Source of the DNA: Isoetes taiwanensis
Lineage: Eukaryota; Streptophyta; Lycopodiopsida; Isoetales; Isoetaceae
DNA length: 64,000 nucleotides
NCBI GenBank assembly: GCA_021234155.1
Contig: JAJEKV010000011.1
Location: 13,617,255-13,681,254, forward strand
Direction: 5' to 3'
A model generated the notes under the pieces. It had not been told where the DNA came from, did no database searches, and saw nothing but the letters and a program-made list of their open reading frames with translations. Shown here one piece after another: positions 44,967 to 56,343 of this stretch. The position numbers and the translations under genes are program-made. How positions within the stretch are numbered: the first letter of the stretch is position 1; the number at the start of each line of letters is the position of its first letter.

Positions 44967-45024
44967 GTGCGCGAGGAGGGGGTTAGGTTGGGACCTAACT
45001 ATGCTCTGGCGCACTCTTGGAGGT

Positions 45025-45270
45025 GTCGGCCGAAAAAGGTCTCTGAATTTTGCTAGACTTTCTTAGGTAACTCTTCTTCGATGTACTTTATCTTAATTAT
45101 GTTCTCTAATTACCCTAATCCTGGATAATTACTAACTCTAACCCGGGAAGAAAAATTTTCCCGCTACTCGAGGTTCGTGCTTGGGCTTTTATCTCCAAGA
45201 CTGAATGTCTAGATTAGTTAGTTCCTATAGGGTTTCGGTCAGTGCTCGATCCTGGTCTGCCAAGATCAGA
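45025..45270 (-). other. 5' leader of the outer element
   Basis: Read on the minus strand, this lies between the primer binding site and the hairpin array. No ORF. It joins 31815 downward once the nested element is removed. Confidence 0.6.
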
Positions 45271-45282
45271 GCTCTGATACCA
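45271..45282 (-). other. primer binding site of the outer element
   Basis: The plus-strand sequence GCTCTGATACCA is the exact reverse complement of TGGTATCAGAGC, the initiator-Met tRNA site. It lies one base from the LTR and fixes the element on the minus strand. Confidence 0.9.
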
Positions 45283-45283
45283 T

Positions 45284-46850
45284 TGTGACGGCCCCAGCTC
45301 ATATACGATGCCCCGATCGTATACAAACTGGAGATCATCCCTCAAACTAGCATCTGCTCGCTGACATGAGGTCGTCCACCTAACATCGGGCCCTTGATGG
45401 TGGCCAAGAACCCGACGGGGAAGAATGGACGTGTCATTCATCCCGTCTCCCTCGATCAAACCTAGGCTGCTAAGCGTGAACAAAACATGAGCACATGACA
45501 TCAATCAACAATAGCATACCCACCTCGAAGGGTGGTCCACCATATCACAGTAGCTGTAACAACACATCAGTACATCAACATAACATGGGGAAACCCTACC
45601 CAGGTTCAGACTCATGGGGAAAGACTGACGGCTTGGGGTCTCCAGGTAGCAATGCAGACAAAATTCATGGCAAATGGATTTGGCTGGCATAGGAACATGG
45701 TCGTTGGGTAGTCCACTCCATCCGCCCCTCCTGTGCATACTTTGCAGATAGGCTGAAAAGTATTGGAGCCTGACCGTAGCCTGCTGGGTGAATAGCCAGA
45801 GGGGCTACTACTACTGGGTTGCATCTCCCCAGTCCCGATGAGGCAGGAGGAGATCACTCTCATCCAGAAGGTTCATGCTAATCATGGGCGAGCTAGAGAG
45901 CCACTGCTCGTATACGACTTGAACTCACTGGAAGATGACGCATCACCCCACGAGTGTCGAGCCCATACCCTGCCCTCACGCAGTGCCAGGGTATTAGGCC
46001 TAGCTCACAGCGTTCCCCGGCCGTCGTTATGCGCCAGCGGGATCAACCGTGATTAGACAAGCCCTCCCTTGTCAGCCGGTCTAGCTCCGCCACCTACAGC
46101 CAGGCGGGCTCTTATGCACAGGCCGCATTAATTGGGAATTAATGGGCTAAAACTAGGATCATACAACTACTTGGGCTCTGGGTCTCTACCCCCCTTCCCA
46201 ATACACAAGAGTGGCGCATAGAATGTCAAAACATCATCACAACAGAACTGAAAATAATAGAATACATCTATTCTAATCTACCTAATCATACATGGTTAGG
46301 TTCCTTTGTTAGTGTCTATCATTCTTAGGCTGTAGGAGTCGCCTATAGCTAAGAATGGATGCTAAACCTACTGAAAGAGGCCTGATAACTCGGATCTACC
46401 TATTGAATCAACCACCCACCCGCATCTTGGCTGGCTCCCACTCCTCTGAAAGCGTCCATGCTGCTGATCTCGAGTCTGCTGATCTTGGATCGAGCTGCAA
46501 CCTGGGAGATCCGACTTCTATGCTCCCGTTCAGGCGGAAATGCATCCTCTGCTGCTCCAATCCGAGACTCAGGGGCTGAGAACTGAAAGGGTTTCCCTTT
46601 TAGGGTTTATGCCCCTTTATCCCCACGAATTTAGGGCTGGTCCCTTTTGGTCAATGGGTCATTGCCACGTGGCAAAAAGGGATTATATTCACATGTTGCT
46701 TTAACATGTGCAATATAATGGTTCACAAGGTCGTACCCTAGGGTACTACCCTTTACGGTCGCCGTGTACATGTCGTCTGAGTCGACATGTACTAGTGACG
46801 TGTCAGTATAATATACGTATTCATACCGTATGTTATGCTGGAACGTCACA
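45284..46850 (-). repeat. 5' LTR of the outer element (right copy, 1567 bp)
   Basis: On the minus strand it begins TGTGACGTTCCAGCATAAC. It is followed on the plus strand by CCAAT (46851-46855), the second copy of the target duplication. Confidence 0.93.
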
Positions 46851-46855
46851 CCAAT

Positions 46856-48040
46856 CACTTATTAGGGACAAAGAGGTGGCACACACTTACAAGTACCTGG
46901 GCATAAAGTTCCCCACTACCACATACTGGGACACTTCCATTCGATTACGGGTGGTTGCAAGGTGGAAGACACTTTATACAATGCAGAATAACAGTCACAA
47001 AGCAGAGCTATATGACTGGACATCTGTCCCACTTGTTCAGGGTTTTGGTGGAACCTGTTCTTTTATATGGGGTCAAAGTCTGGGGTCCGGTCATATCCCC
47101 AGCCACGTGGAATGAATTGGAGCAGGTATAGAAAGCCTTTTTGGAACGGGTGCTCGGGGTGAATTCCACAGTTCCATATTAGATCCTTCTACAGGAGACA
47201 GGTTTTCTGCGTCTTCAACGGGCCGCACTTGACCGCCACATTATTTACTTCCAGAAGGTGGTGGGTATGGGCAATGAATGTTTCCCCAACCTGGCTTATA
47301 CTGTGGCCATAGGTCCACAGTGCCTCAAGGCATGCTGGAAGGAGAGGCGAGCACAGTGGTTCTCCAGATGGGGCATACAAGAGCACAAGTGCATCCAAGT
47401 TGAAACTGAAGGGGACCACCATTAGCCGCGGCAATATCTAGATGCTTGCTTCCTGAGCAAACTTTGGGATACTGGTGCCCTTGAACATGTTAAGATAGCG
47501 CACTATAAGGTCCAGGTCAACCCAATACTTGTATGTGGTCCACAACATTATCTCCGTGCATATACGCAATTGATAGCATTTTCATTCGCACAGGTGCACA
47601 TCGCTTACGAATTGAGATAGGTGGGAGGATAGATTGTGTCTGTGTTGCAAACAGGGTGCCATTGAAGATGAAAGCCACACTCTACAGCATTGTCCAACAT
47701 TCAGTTACATTCGTGCCAGCTATGATGACTTGATCCTGCCTAACCAGCAGCTACATGAAGTGTTGGATACAACATCAGTGGGCTCGTAAAAATCTTATCT
47801 CCGGGACATCATGGATGCCCGCACTCAGTTTCATTGAGACACATCACAGTGTACCATTGTCATATATCATTGTACAGTATCTCAACATACCTATTACTGC
47901 CAAGGTTTTTCCCTCGAAAACCCTCCGGGGCGAGAGTTTTTTAATCGTAACATTAATATGCTTGCTTTTTTTTTTTTTTGTTTGGGTCCTATAGGCCAAT
48001 TGGTCTCCGCAGACGATAAAAATCAATTCAATTCGATTCA
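46856..48040 (+). pseudogene. LINE reverse transcriptase, continuation, and 3' end
   Basis: The LINE resumes with LIRDKEVAHTYKYLGIKF (46862 on), the block that follows YADD in plant LINEs, then the thumb and connection. At 47638-47712 is a zinc-binding domain (CLCCKQGAIEDESHTLQHC). Several frames are used, so the copy is dead. The 3' end reads TAGGCCAATTGGTCTCCGCA, then AAAATCAATTCAATTCGATT, a simple-sequence tail typical of some plant LINEs. The preceding half lies at 22119-22276, 24.6 kb away, because of the outer LTR insertion. Confidence 0.8.
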
Positions 48041-49270
48041 ATTCTAAAACTTTTACCATAGACATTCAAGCATGGATAGATTAGACCTATATGTCCATCA
48101 ATATGATAACATTCAATAATACATGCAGGACATATCATATTGCTTGGAGATTTCAATGCCTGTACTGATGTGGCACAATTGATAATGTTTAGCCTTGCAA
48201 TACAGCTTACGGCAGCTTGACAATGAAGAGGCTATATGGCAATGCGTATCAGCTGAAAGGCATCATTCTTTACACGGTTTGGGAGGCAGCTGCACCAAAC
48301 CAAATGTGTAATATCTTTGACTTGATCATTTGCAACAGTCTCTCAAAGTGGCCATCCTCCGCTTCCTACAATTGTCAACATGAGAATCAAGGTGGAGCTA
48401 GTGTTGTAGACTATGTCTTGTAGCAGAGCAGGATCTTCATCTAATCATACATGTGCAAGTAGGAATATATCAATATATTCTTTATTCGTTTTGTCCTGAA
48501 TGACAAAATAAAGTGGCCTATGCTAAACTAATATTTGAGTATAACATTGGACAATTCTACTATCATAGACTTGCCAATGGTCCCGCTTTATGACGATCAG
48601 ATACAACAAAACATTTAATTGTAAGCATGGTGGGCATGTTTATAAATAATCTCTAGATTAAATGAGCACAAGAAAGAAATAAAACCATCTTGTTTTAATT
48701 CCTAACTTCAAATACTAGGAGCAAACGTGTGGCATGAATTTCAATAGCTTTAGTAGTAGTTGGGGAAGCCATTCTTGCTTCCCCCTGACCTGCAGAATCT
48801 GGGAGCGCCGTGTAGGCGCGACCGGATTCTGCAGGTCAGGGGGAAGCAAGAATGGCTGACCCCTTCTTGTTCCATGACGTCAAGGCAAGCTGTTAACCTG
48901 ATTCTACAGGTTTTGCATAGCGATTTGCTATTCTTGATATGAATGGATTGAAAATCTTCCGGAAGGCAGACCCACTTGCCTTGACGTAAAAGGAATGGAC
49001 AGTTTGGCGTGCCTGTTTTTCAACAAACTAAATGAACTATTCACCTAATAAAAATGAGGGATGGAAAAGATGAGACTCTATTGATATGATAGTTTTGTCG
49101 GCATGCAAGACCAATGGTTGATGGACTAAAACATAAGAAGAAATTCCATCACCGTTTTCTTTAATCATTACGTATCTTTCCACCTTCTTTTCCTCACCTA
49201 TTACTTATCTTTCCACTTCAGTTACTCATGTTCAAAACGATATTCTCTTATTCATATTCCATCTATCATG
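48041..49270 (+). repeat. LINE-endonuclease-bearing repeat, copy B
   Basis: Repeats 20836-22118 without the 157-bp internal duplication and with a 230-bp hairpin insertion at 48759-48991. It retains the GDFNACTD motif (about 48150) and ends at CATGTTC, exactly where copy A passes into the LINE RT. The two copies flank the LINE 3' part and everything nested in it. Confidence 0.8.
48759..48991. mobile_element. double-hairpin insertion in copy B
   Basis: Absent from copy A at the corresponding site (near 21820). It contains a perfect 33-bp inverted repeat (48767-48799 and 48825-48857) around a 25-base GC-rich loop. A second, wider inverted pair follows (ACGTCAAGGCAAG 48877-48889 and CTTGCCTTGACGT 48976-48988). 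No ORF. It resembles a foldback or MITE-like element made of two stem-loops. The family is unknown. Confidence 0.75.
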
Positions 49271-50607
49271 TTCCTAGTACGATAGAGTCTTTACTACGGA
49301 TATCTTGGCACCACAGAATTTAAAAGCTGCTTATGTTTTTTAACAGTGTAAAGAATTTGTCTAAGATAGTAGAAATGTGATATGTAGTATATATATATAT
49401 ATTCTAATAATTGTTATAAAAGTAGAGTAATTATCCTAACAAACAATACGCTCCAAACCATTAAAAAATTTGGGCCTGGTTCCAACTTGTTCGGATTATG
49501 AGGATGTTAAACCTCCCCTCCAGCGGGTTATGTATGATAATTGTTGGAATATTTAGCAAAAAGGAATATGAGGGGGGCTATGCAATATAACCATGGTTTG
49601 ATCCAACAATATGCAGTGGTTAGATTAGGTTAATTTATGAGTACGTGCATTTAAGGTTGCAAATATGGTATCCATCACGGTAAATGTCGGACGTGGGCAT
49701 GTTATAGCCAGCCTTAAATGGCAAAAAATCCGCTAAGTCCATCAAAAACGCCGTGTAATTTTTTTTGGGTGTGGCTATAGCATGTCAAAGACACGGATAT
49801 ACCATGGATATGCCCATGGCTATAACATGTCGACGTCCGATATATACAACACTCGATAGGGTATACCTAAAGTTGTGGATTAATGATGGGATAGAATGAT
49901 GCATAAGGATGGAACAACCAAATAAGCATGAGCAGCAGGTAAATTCCTGAGAGGATGGACCGTTAGGCCTAAAGGGTCCAACTTTGGATTCTTTGGCACT
50001 TGGAACTAGGCCTAGTATTATAGAATGCTTGTTTTGTCATGACCATTAAAAAACTGTGGAACCACAAAAAAAAATAATAGCTTTCCTCGAGGCACCGCCA
50101 GAGCGGTCCCCGTCATTCCCAGACGTCCATCTCCTCGCCCATTCCACCCCACCATCGGCCCATCTGCACCGTCCATCTCCTCGTCGCTTCCGTAACGTCC
50201 ACATCACGAATTCCCCCCTGGAATTATGACCTTCCGAAGCCCGGCTATGGCGATCAGTCTGATCAGAGGACGTTGCAGGTTCTTAAAGACAGCTCCGATC
50301 ATAGCTCGTGATTTTTCAGTTCCGGCGGGCATTTACCGCATTTCTTAAAATAAGTTTCTGACACGGTAATTTATACATATCGCTTCTCCGATCCGCTAGC
50401 TCCTCATAAGCATAAAGATTATCTTTTTTATTTTTCATCTGGAGCAAGGGGCTCGTTTTTCCGGTAATATTTGTTCAGATCTTCTTTTTGAGCTTTTCCT
50501 TCATCTGCGCCTAGATTGATGCTCGACTGAGCATTGTTAAAGAATCTCCGGAAGAATGAAACTTTTTTCACCTATTCATTCTCTCCGGAGATAAGCGTGT
50601 TGTAAGC
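49271..50607. other. intergenic stretch upstream of the RLP44-like gene
   Basis: No coding sequence. It holds a TA microsatellite (about 49388-49402) and the inverted repeat at 49687-49840. The last 500 bases are pyrimidine-rich and probably contain the promoter and 5' leader of the gene at 50608. A specific TATA box was not decided. Confidence 0.5.
49687..49840. repeat. 24-bp imperfect inverted repeat, MITE-like
   Basis: Arms at 49687-49710 and 49817-49840 pair at 22 of 24 positions (TCGGACGTNGNCATGTTATA plus GCCA). A related TGGCTATAGCATGTC lies between them at 49772. Size and arms suit a small non-autonomous DNA transposon, but no target duplication was found. Confidence 0.5.
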
Positions 50608-51501
50608 ATGAATCGACAGAAAAAAAGCTGCAAGATGATGGGAAAAAAGGCTGTGAAAAGTTGCGGATTCAAAGCATTGAGGAAAGGGCAGGCAAAGCTG
50701 ATCCTAATACTGGTTTTGTTGTCCATTCTCCAAGAAGGATATTTGATGCAGAGCACCGGAGATGACCATATATGTCTCAAAAATCTAAAACAGGCATTAG
50801 AAGGCGGCAACGGAGGGTTATCTGGATGGCCGGATCAGTTTTTATCTACCCCCTGCTACAAAAGCTCCCAATCAAATCTGACCGGCATAAACTGCAATGA
50901 CAACAGAGTAGTCTCCATTCTGCTAAACGGTATGAGTCTTTCTGGCTATATTTCTTCATCTATTGCAAATTGTAACCAACTAAATGCCTTGGATTTGTCC
51001 AACAACACCCTCTCTGGCTCTATTCCACCTGAAATCGGGCAGCTTTCCAATCTAGCTAAGTTAAACTTGTCTGTAAATCATTTGAAAGGTGGCATTCCAG
51101 ATGCTTTGGCAAATTGCACGTACCTCAGTATTATTGATTTACATCGGAATAGATTAACTGGTTACATTCCTCAAAACCTTGGGACCTTGCAAAGGCTGTC
51201 TGTATTTGATGTTTCTTATAATGATCTATCCGGGCAAGTCCCTTATTCCCTTGCAAATACTTCCACAGGTGCTGTTCGGTTCAATATTTCTTCTTTCAAG
51301 GGAAACAAACATTTGTATGGGTATCCTCTTCCAGATCCCAAGGTTCATAATCTGTCAGTACTTGCCATTGTAGGAATAGGGCTTGGAAGTGGAATGTTGA
51401 GCCTTATTGTCAGTTTTACAGCTGTATGCATCTGGCTTAGGGTTTCTGAGCAACATCTTGCTGCAGAAGAAGGCAAGATCTCACAACTTATGCCAGAATA
51501 A
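50608..51501 (+). CDS. RLP44: RLP44-like LRR receptor-like protein
   Basis: An intact single-exon gene of 297 residues. A basic N-terminus precedes a hydrophobic signal segment (about 30-42), so translation could also start at Met10 or Met11. An LRR N-terminal cap with paired Cys (56, 83, 96) follows, then about four LRRs (residues 104-212; [65 protein letters not shown]). Next come a juxtamembrane stretch with [10 protein letters not shown], one membrane helix (251-277, containing GIGLGSG) and a short tail ending [11 protein letters not shown]. There is no kinase. In Arabidopsis, RLP44 sits in the plasma membrane and links cell-wall pectin status to brassinosteroid signalling through BAK1/BRI1; the same role here is inferred. 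Length, single exon and tail all match that family. It appears to be the only intact host gene in the window. Confidence 0.92.
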   Translation: MNRQKKSCKMMGKKAVKSCGFKALRKGQAKLILILVLLSILQEGYLMQSTGDDHICLKNLKQALEGGNGGLSGWPDQFLSTPCYKSSQSNLTGINCNDNRVVSILLNGMSLSGYISSSIANCNQLNALDLSNNTLSGSIPPEIGQLSNLAKLNLSVNHLKGGIPDALANCTYLSIIDLHRNRLTGYIPQNLGTLQRLSVFDVSYNDLSGQVPYSLANTSTGAVRFNISSFKGNKHLYGYPLPDPKVHNLSVLAIVGIGLGSGMLSLIVSFTAVCIWLRVSEQHLAAEEGKISQLMPE

Positions 51502-54276
51502 GAATAGCAGCTTAAAGATCAAGTGCAGAAAGCTGCAAAGCTGAAGATTGGCACCATTCAAAGACTAACAAAACTTCCACCACTTTGGTCCTCTTCTACA
51601 GCAGGGAAATGTGGATATTTGATGCTGACAAAAAAATGAGCCCAAAGTTCAATGCAAAGATATTCGGAAATGATGCAGATTTTTATCTGTGATGTAGATT
51701 TAATATGGGCAGCAGCAAAGGTTTAGGAAATATCAGCTATGTATCATTTCAAAGAATCACAGAAGAAAAGGTCATTTACTGCACAGCTGTGATCTTGTTT
51801 TTAAAATTTATCTTCTATTGTTCATCAGCTGATCACTAGACTTGTAATTTCTTATTGTTAGATCCGTTGTCTAACATATTTTTTAAACCAGCACGCTGAT
51901 TCTATGGGATAAACATGTGCATATACCCTATGTTCAAGTTGTTTGCAGCAAGTCAAGGATGTTGAAAGGTTTAAGAGATTTAGCTTCCTATAGGTCCAGA
52001 TCATTGTCTTGGGAAAAGCAAGCACTATGTTTGAACGTGTATACTTTTAGAAAAGGGTGCTAAGCGAACATGCCAGCACGATCAATACGAAAAAGCTATT
52101 GGATTGGATAAAAATAAAATAAAATGGAAAGGAGAGAAATGGGGGGTAAAAACTTCTAATTCGGGAAAACTTTCATAGTTTTTGACATATGAAATCATGC
52201 ATGCCAATCTTAGAAATATGCCAGATCTAGGGTCCACAAATATACACCTCACACCCCTTATACTAGAGCGCTCCTCTGCGTATACATATACGTATGAAAA
52301 CACGTATAGGAATGCAAATACAGGTCCACCAACCATTGGAAAGCAAAAAAATGTTTTTGCAAAGAAGCTGGCGTCTGCTTTTGGACCTCTCTCGAACCTC
52401 CCAACCACCCAATTCGCTAAGCATGCACAATCTGAAACAAAGGTTGAATTTGTGCTGCACAATTCGAAACAGAGCTTCTAAAGCTTTGACATTGCAAACA
52501 ATGAACCGCCAAATTGGACGGTTTATAACATAGGGCCGGTAAACAGAAGTGCATGAGAGAAACAATGAGCTAACTTCCACATGAAAGTGCAAACTTCAAA
52601 CTTCTGGATTAATAGAGTAGTTTTACAAAGAAGCCTCAACACTCAGAAAGAAGACGTGTGCATAAACAAAGCAGAAAAACAACATCGAACAAGAGATAAA
52701 ACATATTCGCATGAGATGCCATAGCCTGCATGGTATAGATCCTTCCCTGCACAGCCAAACCGTTCAAAAGCTTTTTATCCAAATCCGCCCTGTGCAGCCA
52801 AACCGTTCCATCCAAATCCACAGATCTTGCCCCGGTTAGCAACTAGCATCTCCAGCGGCCCTCTTTAGAAGTCCACATGGCCATAGCATACCAGAAAAGC
52901 AAGCTTGAAGTCAGATCTGGCCCCCCCGCCATGCTCGGCCATCCTTGCACAGAAGCAAAATGTTCTAATTCTAACCATTAGTTCTCACACAAAGTAAAAA
53001 TTATACAATATTAAACCCCCCTTTTCTCGTCAAACCATTAGCCAAATCTTACTCCAGAGATAATTTGGCAATCTTATGAGGCCAACATAAAATCCAAACA
53101 ATACATCTTGGGACAATCCATATGCCTTGCACATCAATACGATCAATACGTGCTTATCTAGTAGATCGATATTCACCTATTTTATAATCTTATCTTAACA
53201 TATATATAAAGATTGTTAGATGATTTTTTGGCATATTTTTTGTCATCGAGGCACTCATCTCGACCATTGACCAAATTAAAAAGGGAAATTTATAAAAATG
53301 GCCCTATATTTTATAGGAATTATGAAAATGCCTTTGTATTTTTGTAGATTATCTAAATGCCCCTAATCTTTCTTCTACGAATAAGAATGGGCCTACGTTT
53401 CCTTTTCCAGTGCAAGCAAAGAGCCAGGCAAGAAATGGGGTCCGATCAAGCTTTGGGCTTTTCATTTCTATTCTATTTGCGCCATAGCCATGCAGTGTGC
53501 TGGGTCCTTTCACATCTGAAGTTCCCCTTGTGCACTACTCCGATCCTCTGAGAATTTGGGCAAAAACTTGTGCGAGAAGCCCAGAAATTCTGTGGGTTTT
53601 CGTTGCGGAAATAGCCACAACGAAATTGGGAATTTTTCTTAAGGAAGACCTCGGAGGAAGAACGGGTTGAGTTGGCAAAGAATGGGTTGCACAACCACTT
53701 GTGAGTTAGTTGATACATCTTGCCCTTGCAAGCTTGTCCCTATTGTGTTGGGGTCGCTGATGGCCATACAAAAACCACGGCATGAAGAGTACCAAGAGCG
53801 AGGTACAAGATGTAACCTCCTAGTATTTGATGATGAGTCAGAAGAGGCCCGCCCCGAGAAGCAGCTAGGGAGGATCTCATTCATTGGTTCTATCATTGCA
53901 ATACATATTAAAACTGTTGTAATCACTTATTTTGCACATGATGTCACAAGATAATCATATGATACCTTGCACCTAAGGACAAAAACGCTTGTTGTGATAA
54001 TGTATGAGCACACACAAAAAGTTCATCAACTTTTTTTTCTACATTTATATAGAGATATTACTATTATATTTGCTCGAACAAGGTATATCTATATACATCT
54101 ACGTACATCGTGTAAATAGCCTTCCATTCTAATGCTAATAATATTTAACAACAAACGTACATCAAGATGCAAGGAGACGCAAGGCCACATCAATCAAACA
54201 TCACTATGACATCACTGAACCTGACGTCTGCTATGATGAAAACACAATGCATACAACAACGCAATAGCACAAAAAA
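51502..54276. other. intergenic stretch downstream of the RLP44-like gene
   Basis: About 350 bases of probable 3' untranslated region, then AT-rich DNA. Open frames at 52082-52592, 53357-53551 and 53639-53954 show no domain and overlap on both strands. No repeat of note recognised. Confidence 0.45.
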
Positions 54277-54278
54277 TA

Positions 54279-54421
54279 AGGGGATCATGAAGTCCATCTG
54301 GGATCAATCTTCTCCAACCTAGCAAGCAAGTATACAACGACGTTAAATAGGGGGATCATGAAGTCCATATGGAACCAATCTTCTCCAACCTAGCAAGCAA
54401 GCATATGATGACGTTAAATAG
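54279..54421 (+). repeat. two tandem 71-bp units
   Basis: GGGATCATGAAGTCCAT starts units at 54281 and 54352. Both contain CAATCTTCTCCAACCTAGCA and end GACGTTAAATAG. Confidence 0.8.
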
Positions 54422-54448
54422 TGAATTCTTAAACCAAATCGGATAGTT

Positions 54449-55018
54449 TTTTTTTTTTTTTTTTTTTTTTATGAACGTGGACCTTTATTACTCAAAAGAA
54501 TACAAAGAGTACATGGGGGACTCAAAACCCAGTGGAGAAGATATCCACTAGAGCAACACTACCCACCACATACATAACATAGAAAAGCAGAGAACACAGA
54601 TCACCATGAGCACAACTGTTTGCTTGCAATACGTGTGAGTCTGAAGATATTGCTCCCAAATGACGCTTTTGATGTCATCCTTTAAGGAAGAACACTTGTA
54701 CGCCTTCATAATGCGACTACGGGCATCGCTAAGCACTTGCGTATCTGAAAAGAGCTGTCCCTTGAAGATGAGGAGATTTCGTCTCTTCCAGATGGACCAG
54801 ATGATCCAAGCAGATGCTAAGTGGAAAGCCCTCTTTGCCAACTTGTCCCAAGAACTAGGATAGACTGACAATAGGACCTGCTGACTATTCAAGTCACAAT
54901 GGAAAAGACTCAGAAGCCACTGCCAAGCAAGTCGAACATGGTGATACAAGAAAAAATAGTGCTCAATTGTCTCATCCCTCTGCATGCAAAGAGGGCAGAT
55001 CACAGAGACTTCTGGAAG
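54449..55018 (-). mobile_element. 5'-truncated LINE insertion
   Basis: On the minus strand it carries the C-terminal end of a LINE protein: a zinc-binding domain ICPLCMQRDETIEHYFF followed by WAWIIWSIWKRRN-like sequence (read as SAWIIWSIWKRRNLLIFKG), a stop at 54548, a short 3' untranslated region and a poly-A tail (poly-T at 54449-54470 on the plus strand). A 13-bp target duplication AAATCGGATAGTT flanks it (54436-54448 and 55019-55031). Truncation, tail and target duplication together are the hallmarks of target-primed reverse transcription. The open frame running on to 55246 is chance extension into flanking DNA. Confidence 0.9.
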
Positions 55019-55031
55019 AAATCGGATAGTT

Positions 55032-56330
55032 ACTCGTTCTACCTGAAGTGCCCTACGACTTGCATCTCGATAAGGACCCGAACAGAAGAGAGCATCCGCC
55101 AACATGCACATCGACAAGGCCACGTGAACACCACAACTAATCACGTCTCTCTGATATGGCGCGTACATATCACGACAGAAGAGGAGGGCGAAACCCCCTC
55201 GCAAGTCCTCGGGTGCTCCTCTAATCTGTATGTATCGTCTATACATCCTGCATATTGAGCGCGCACTAAAAACCCCGCCCCCAACTCTTACAATTCAAGT
55301 GCATGTGGATGACGAGGGTGGTCGCCTTTTGTATTCAGCTCTACTACGTTAGGGCGTTCGCCACGAGTCCTCTCGTCCATGGAATCAAAATAAAACCAAG
55401 AGGTGCTCACGTCCTCCTCAACCCCGAGATGCTGACCAATATCCATGTCCGCAAAAGGAGGTACAACCATCAATGCCCACTGTAACAATGTAGAATCAAA
55501 ATACACAAAGCATATGAACTAATAACATCACTCAATTGTGCACGACGGGCCAGAACACCGCATGTACTTCGATCCACTGCACTCTAGAACCATAGTCGTC
55601 CCGAAATAGGAGAGCCAACTGTGATGCAACATCGCTCCCCAAAGAGCCCCTACGAAAGAGATGGGCACGCATGTAATAAGTGGGATCCAACGACGCGCCC
55701 TCGGTCCTTGTCAGACAACATATGCTTGATAATCCTTTATGTATAGCAAATGATACAAACTATTAGGCAAGAGTAGATTGCAATATAAAGGATTATCAAG
55801 AGACTCATATAATGTAGATGCGCATGTGCCAGTCACCCCATAGACCGTTGTAGGCCTCGTCTAAGAAGTCACTCGTTATCTCAACCGATGACTACGGGCA
55901 AAGGCTAGATCTGATATGCACTTCCATCTTATCCAACACATCTCGTTGCACGACATGGTACACAGTATGCCCAAAACTGAAGATTGATCTCTGCTTTACT
56001 GGGATGGTGATCACTTACAGCTGGGCTTCTACTATTTATTTGTTTGGGTACTGGACGGATGCCAAGAATGTGGAAAAGACTGTCAACGACCTGCTAAATC
56101 TCATAAACAAATGCGTGAAGATAGCAAGGACAGTAAGGTTACTTATCAATCTCGATTTTCATTAAACCACAGGATTTTTTGATTTGATCTGTGATGCAGT
56201 CAGGATCTATCCATCAGTATCTCTGTTATCAATTAGAATTTCCATGAGTTAAACTTGCTAGCCAAAGGCACTCTCCTGGAGCTTTGCCTAATTCGAATAG
56301 AATAGAAAGAAACACGTTGAGCTCCATCTA
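55032..56330. other. gene-free stretch
   Basis: No domain recognised. A small hairpin with ATAATCCTTTAT and ATAAAGGATTAT arms lies at about 55730-55787. The part from 56030 to 56120 reads as a short coherent peptide (NVEKTVNDLLNLINKCVKIA) that I cannot assign. Confidence 0.35.
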
Positions 56331-56343
56331 AATCTTTGTTAAG

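Larger units (their letters stand above)
22277..46850 (-). mobile_element. outer LTR element without recognisable pol (LARD-like), minus strand
   Basis: LTRs at 22277-23829 and 45284-46850 are flanked by a perfect CCAAT target duplication (22272-22276 and 46851-46855). Orientation is minus. Next to the right LTR lies the reverse complement of TGGTATCAGAGC (45271-45282), the initiator-Met tRNA primer site. Next to the left LTR lies a minus-strand polypurine tract AAGGTGGGGAGAA (23830-23842). Removing the nested element at 31816-44966 leaves an internal region of about 8.3 kb with gag-like remnants but no protease, RT or integrase that I can find. It is therefore likely a non-autonomous derivative copied by enzymes of a relative. 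Its LTR ends (TGTGACGTTCCA read on the minus strand) match those of the nested element. Confidence 0.9.
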
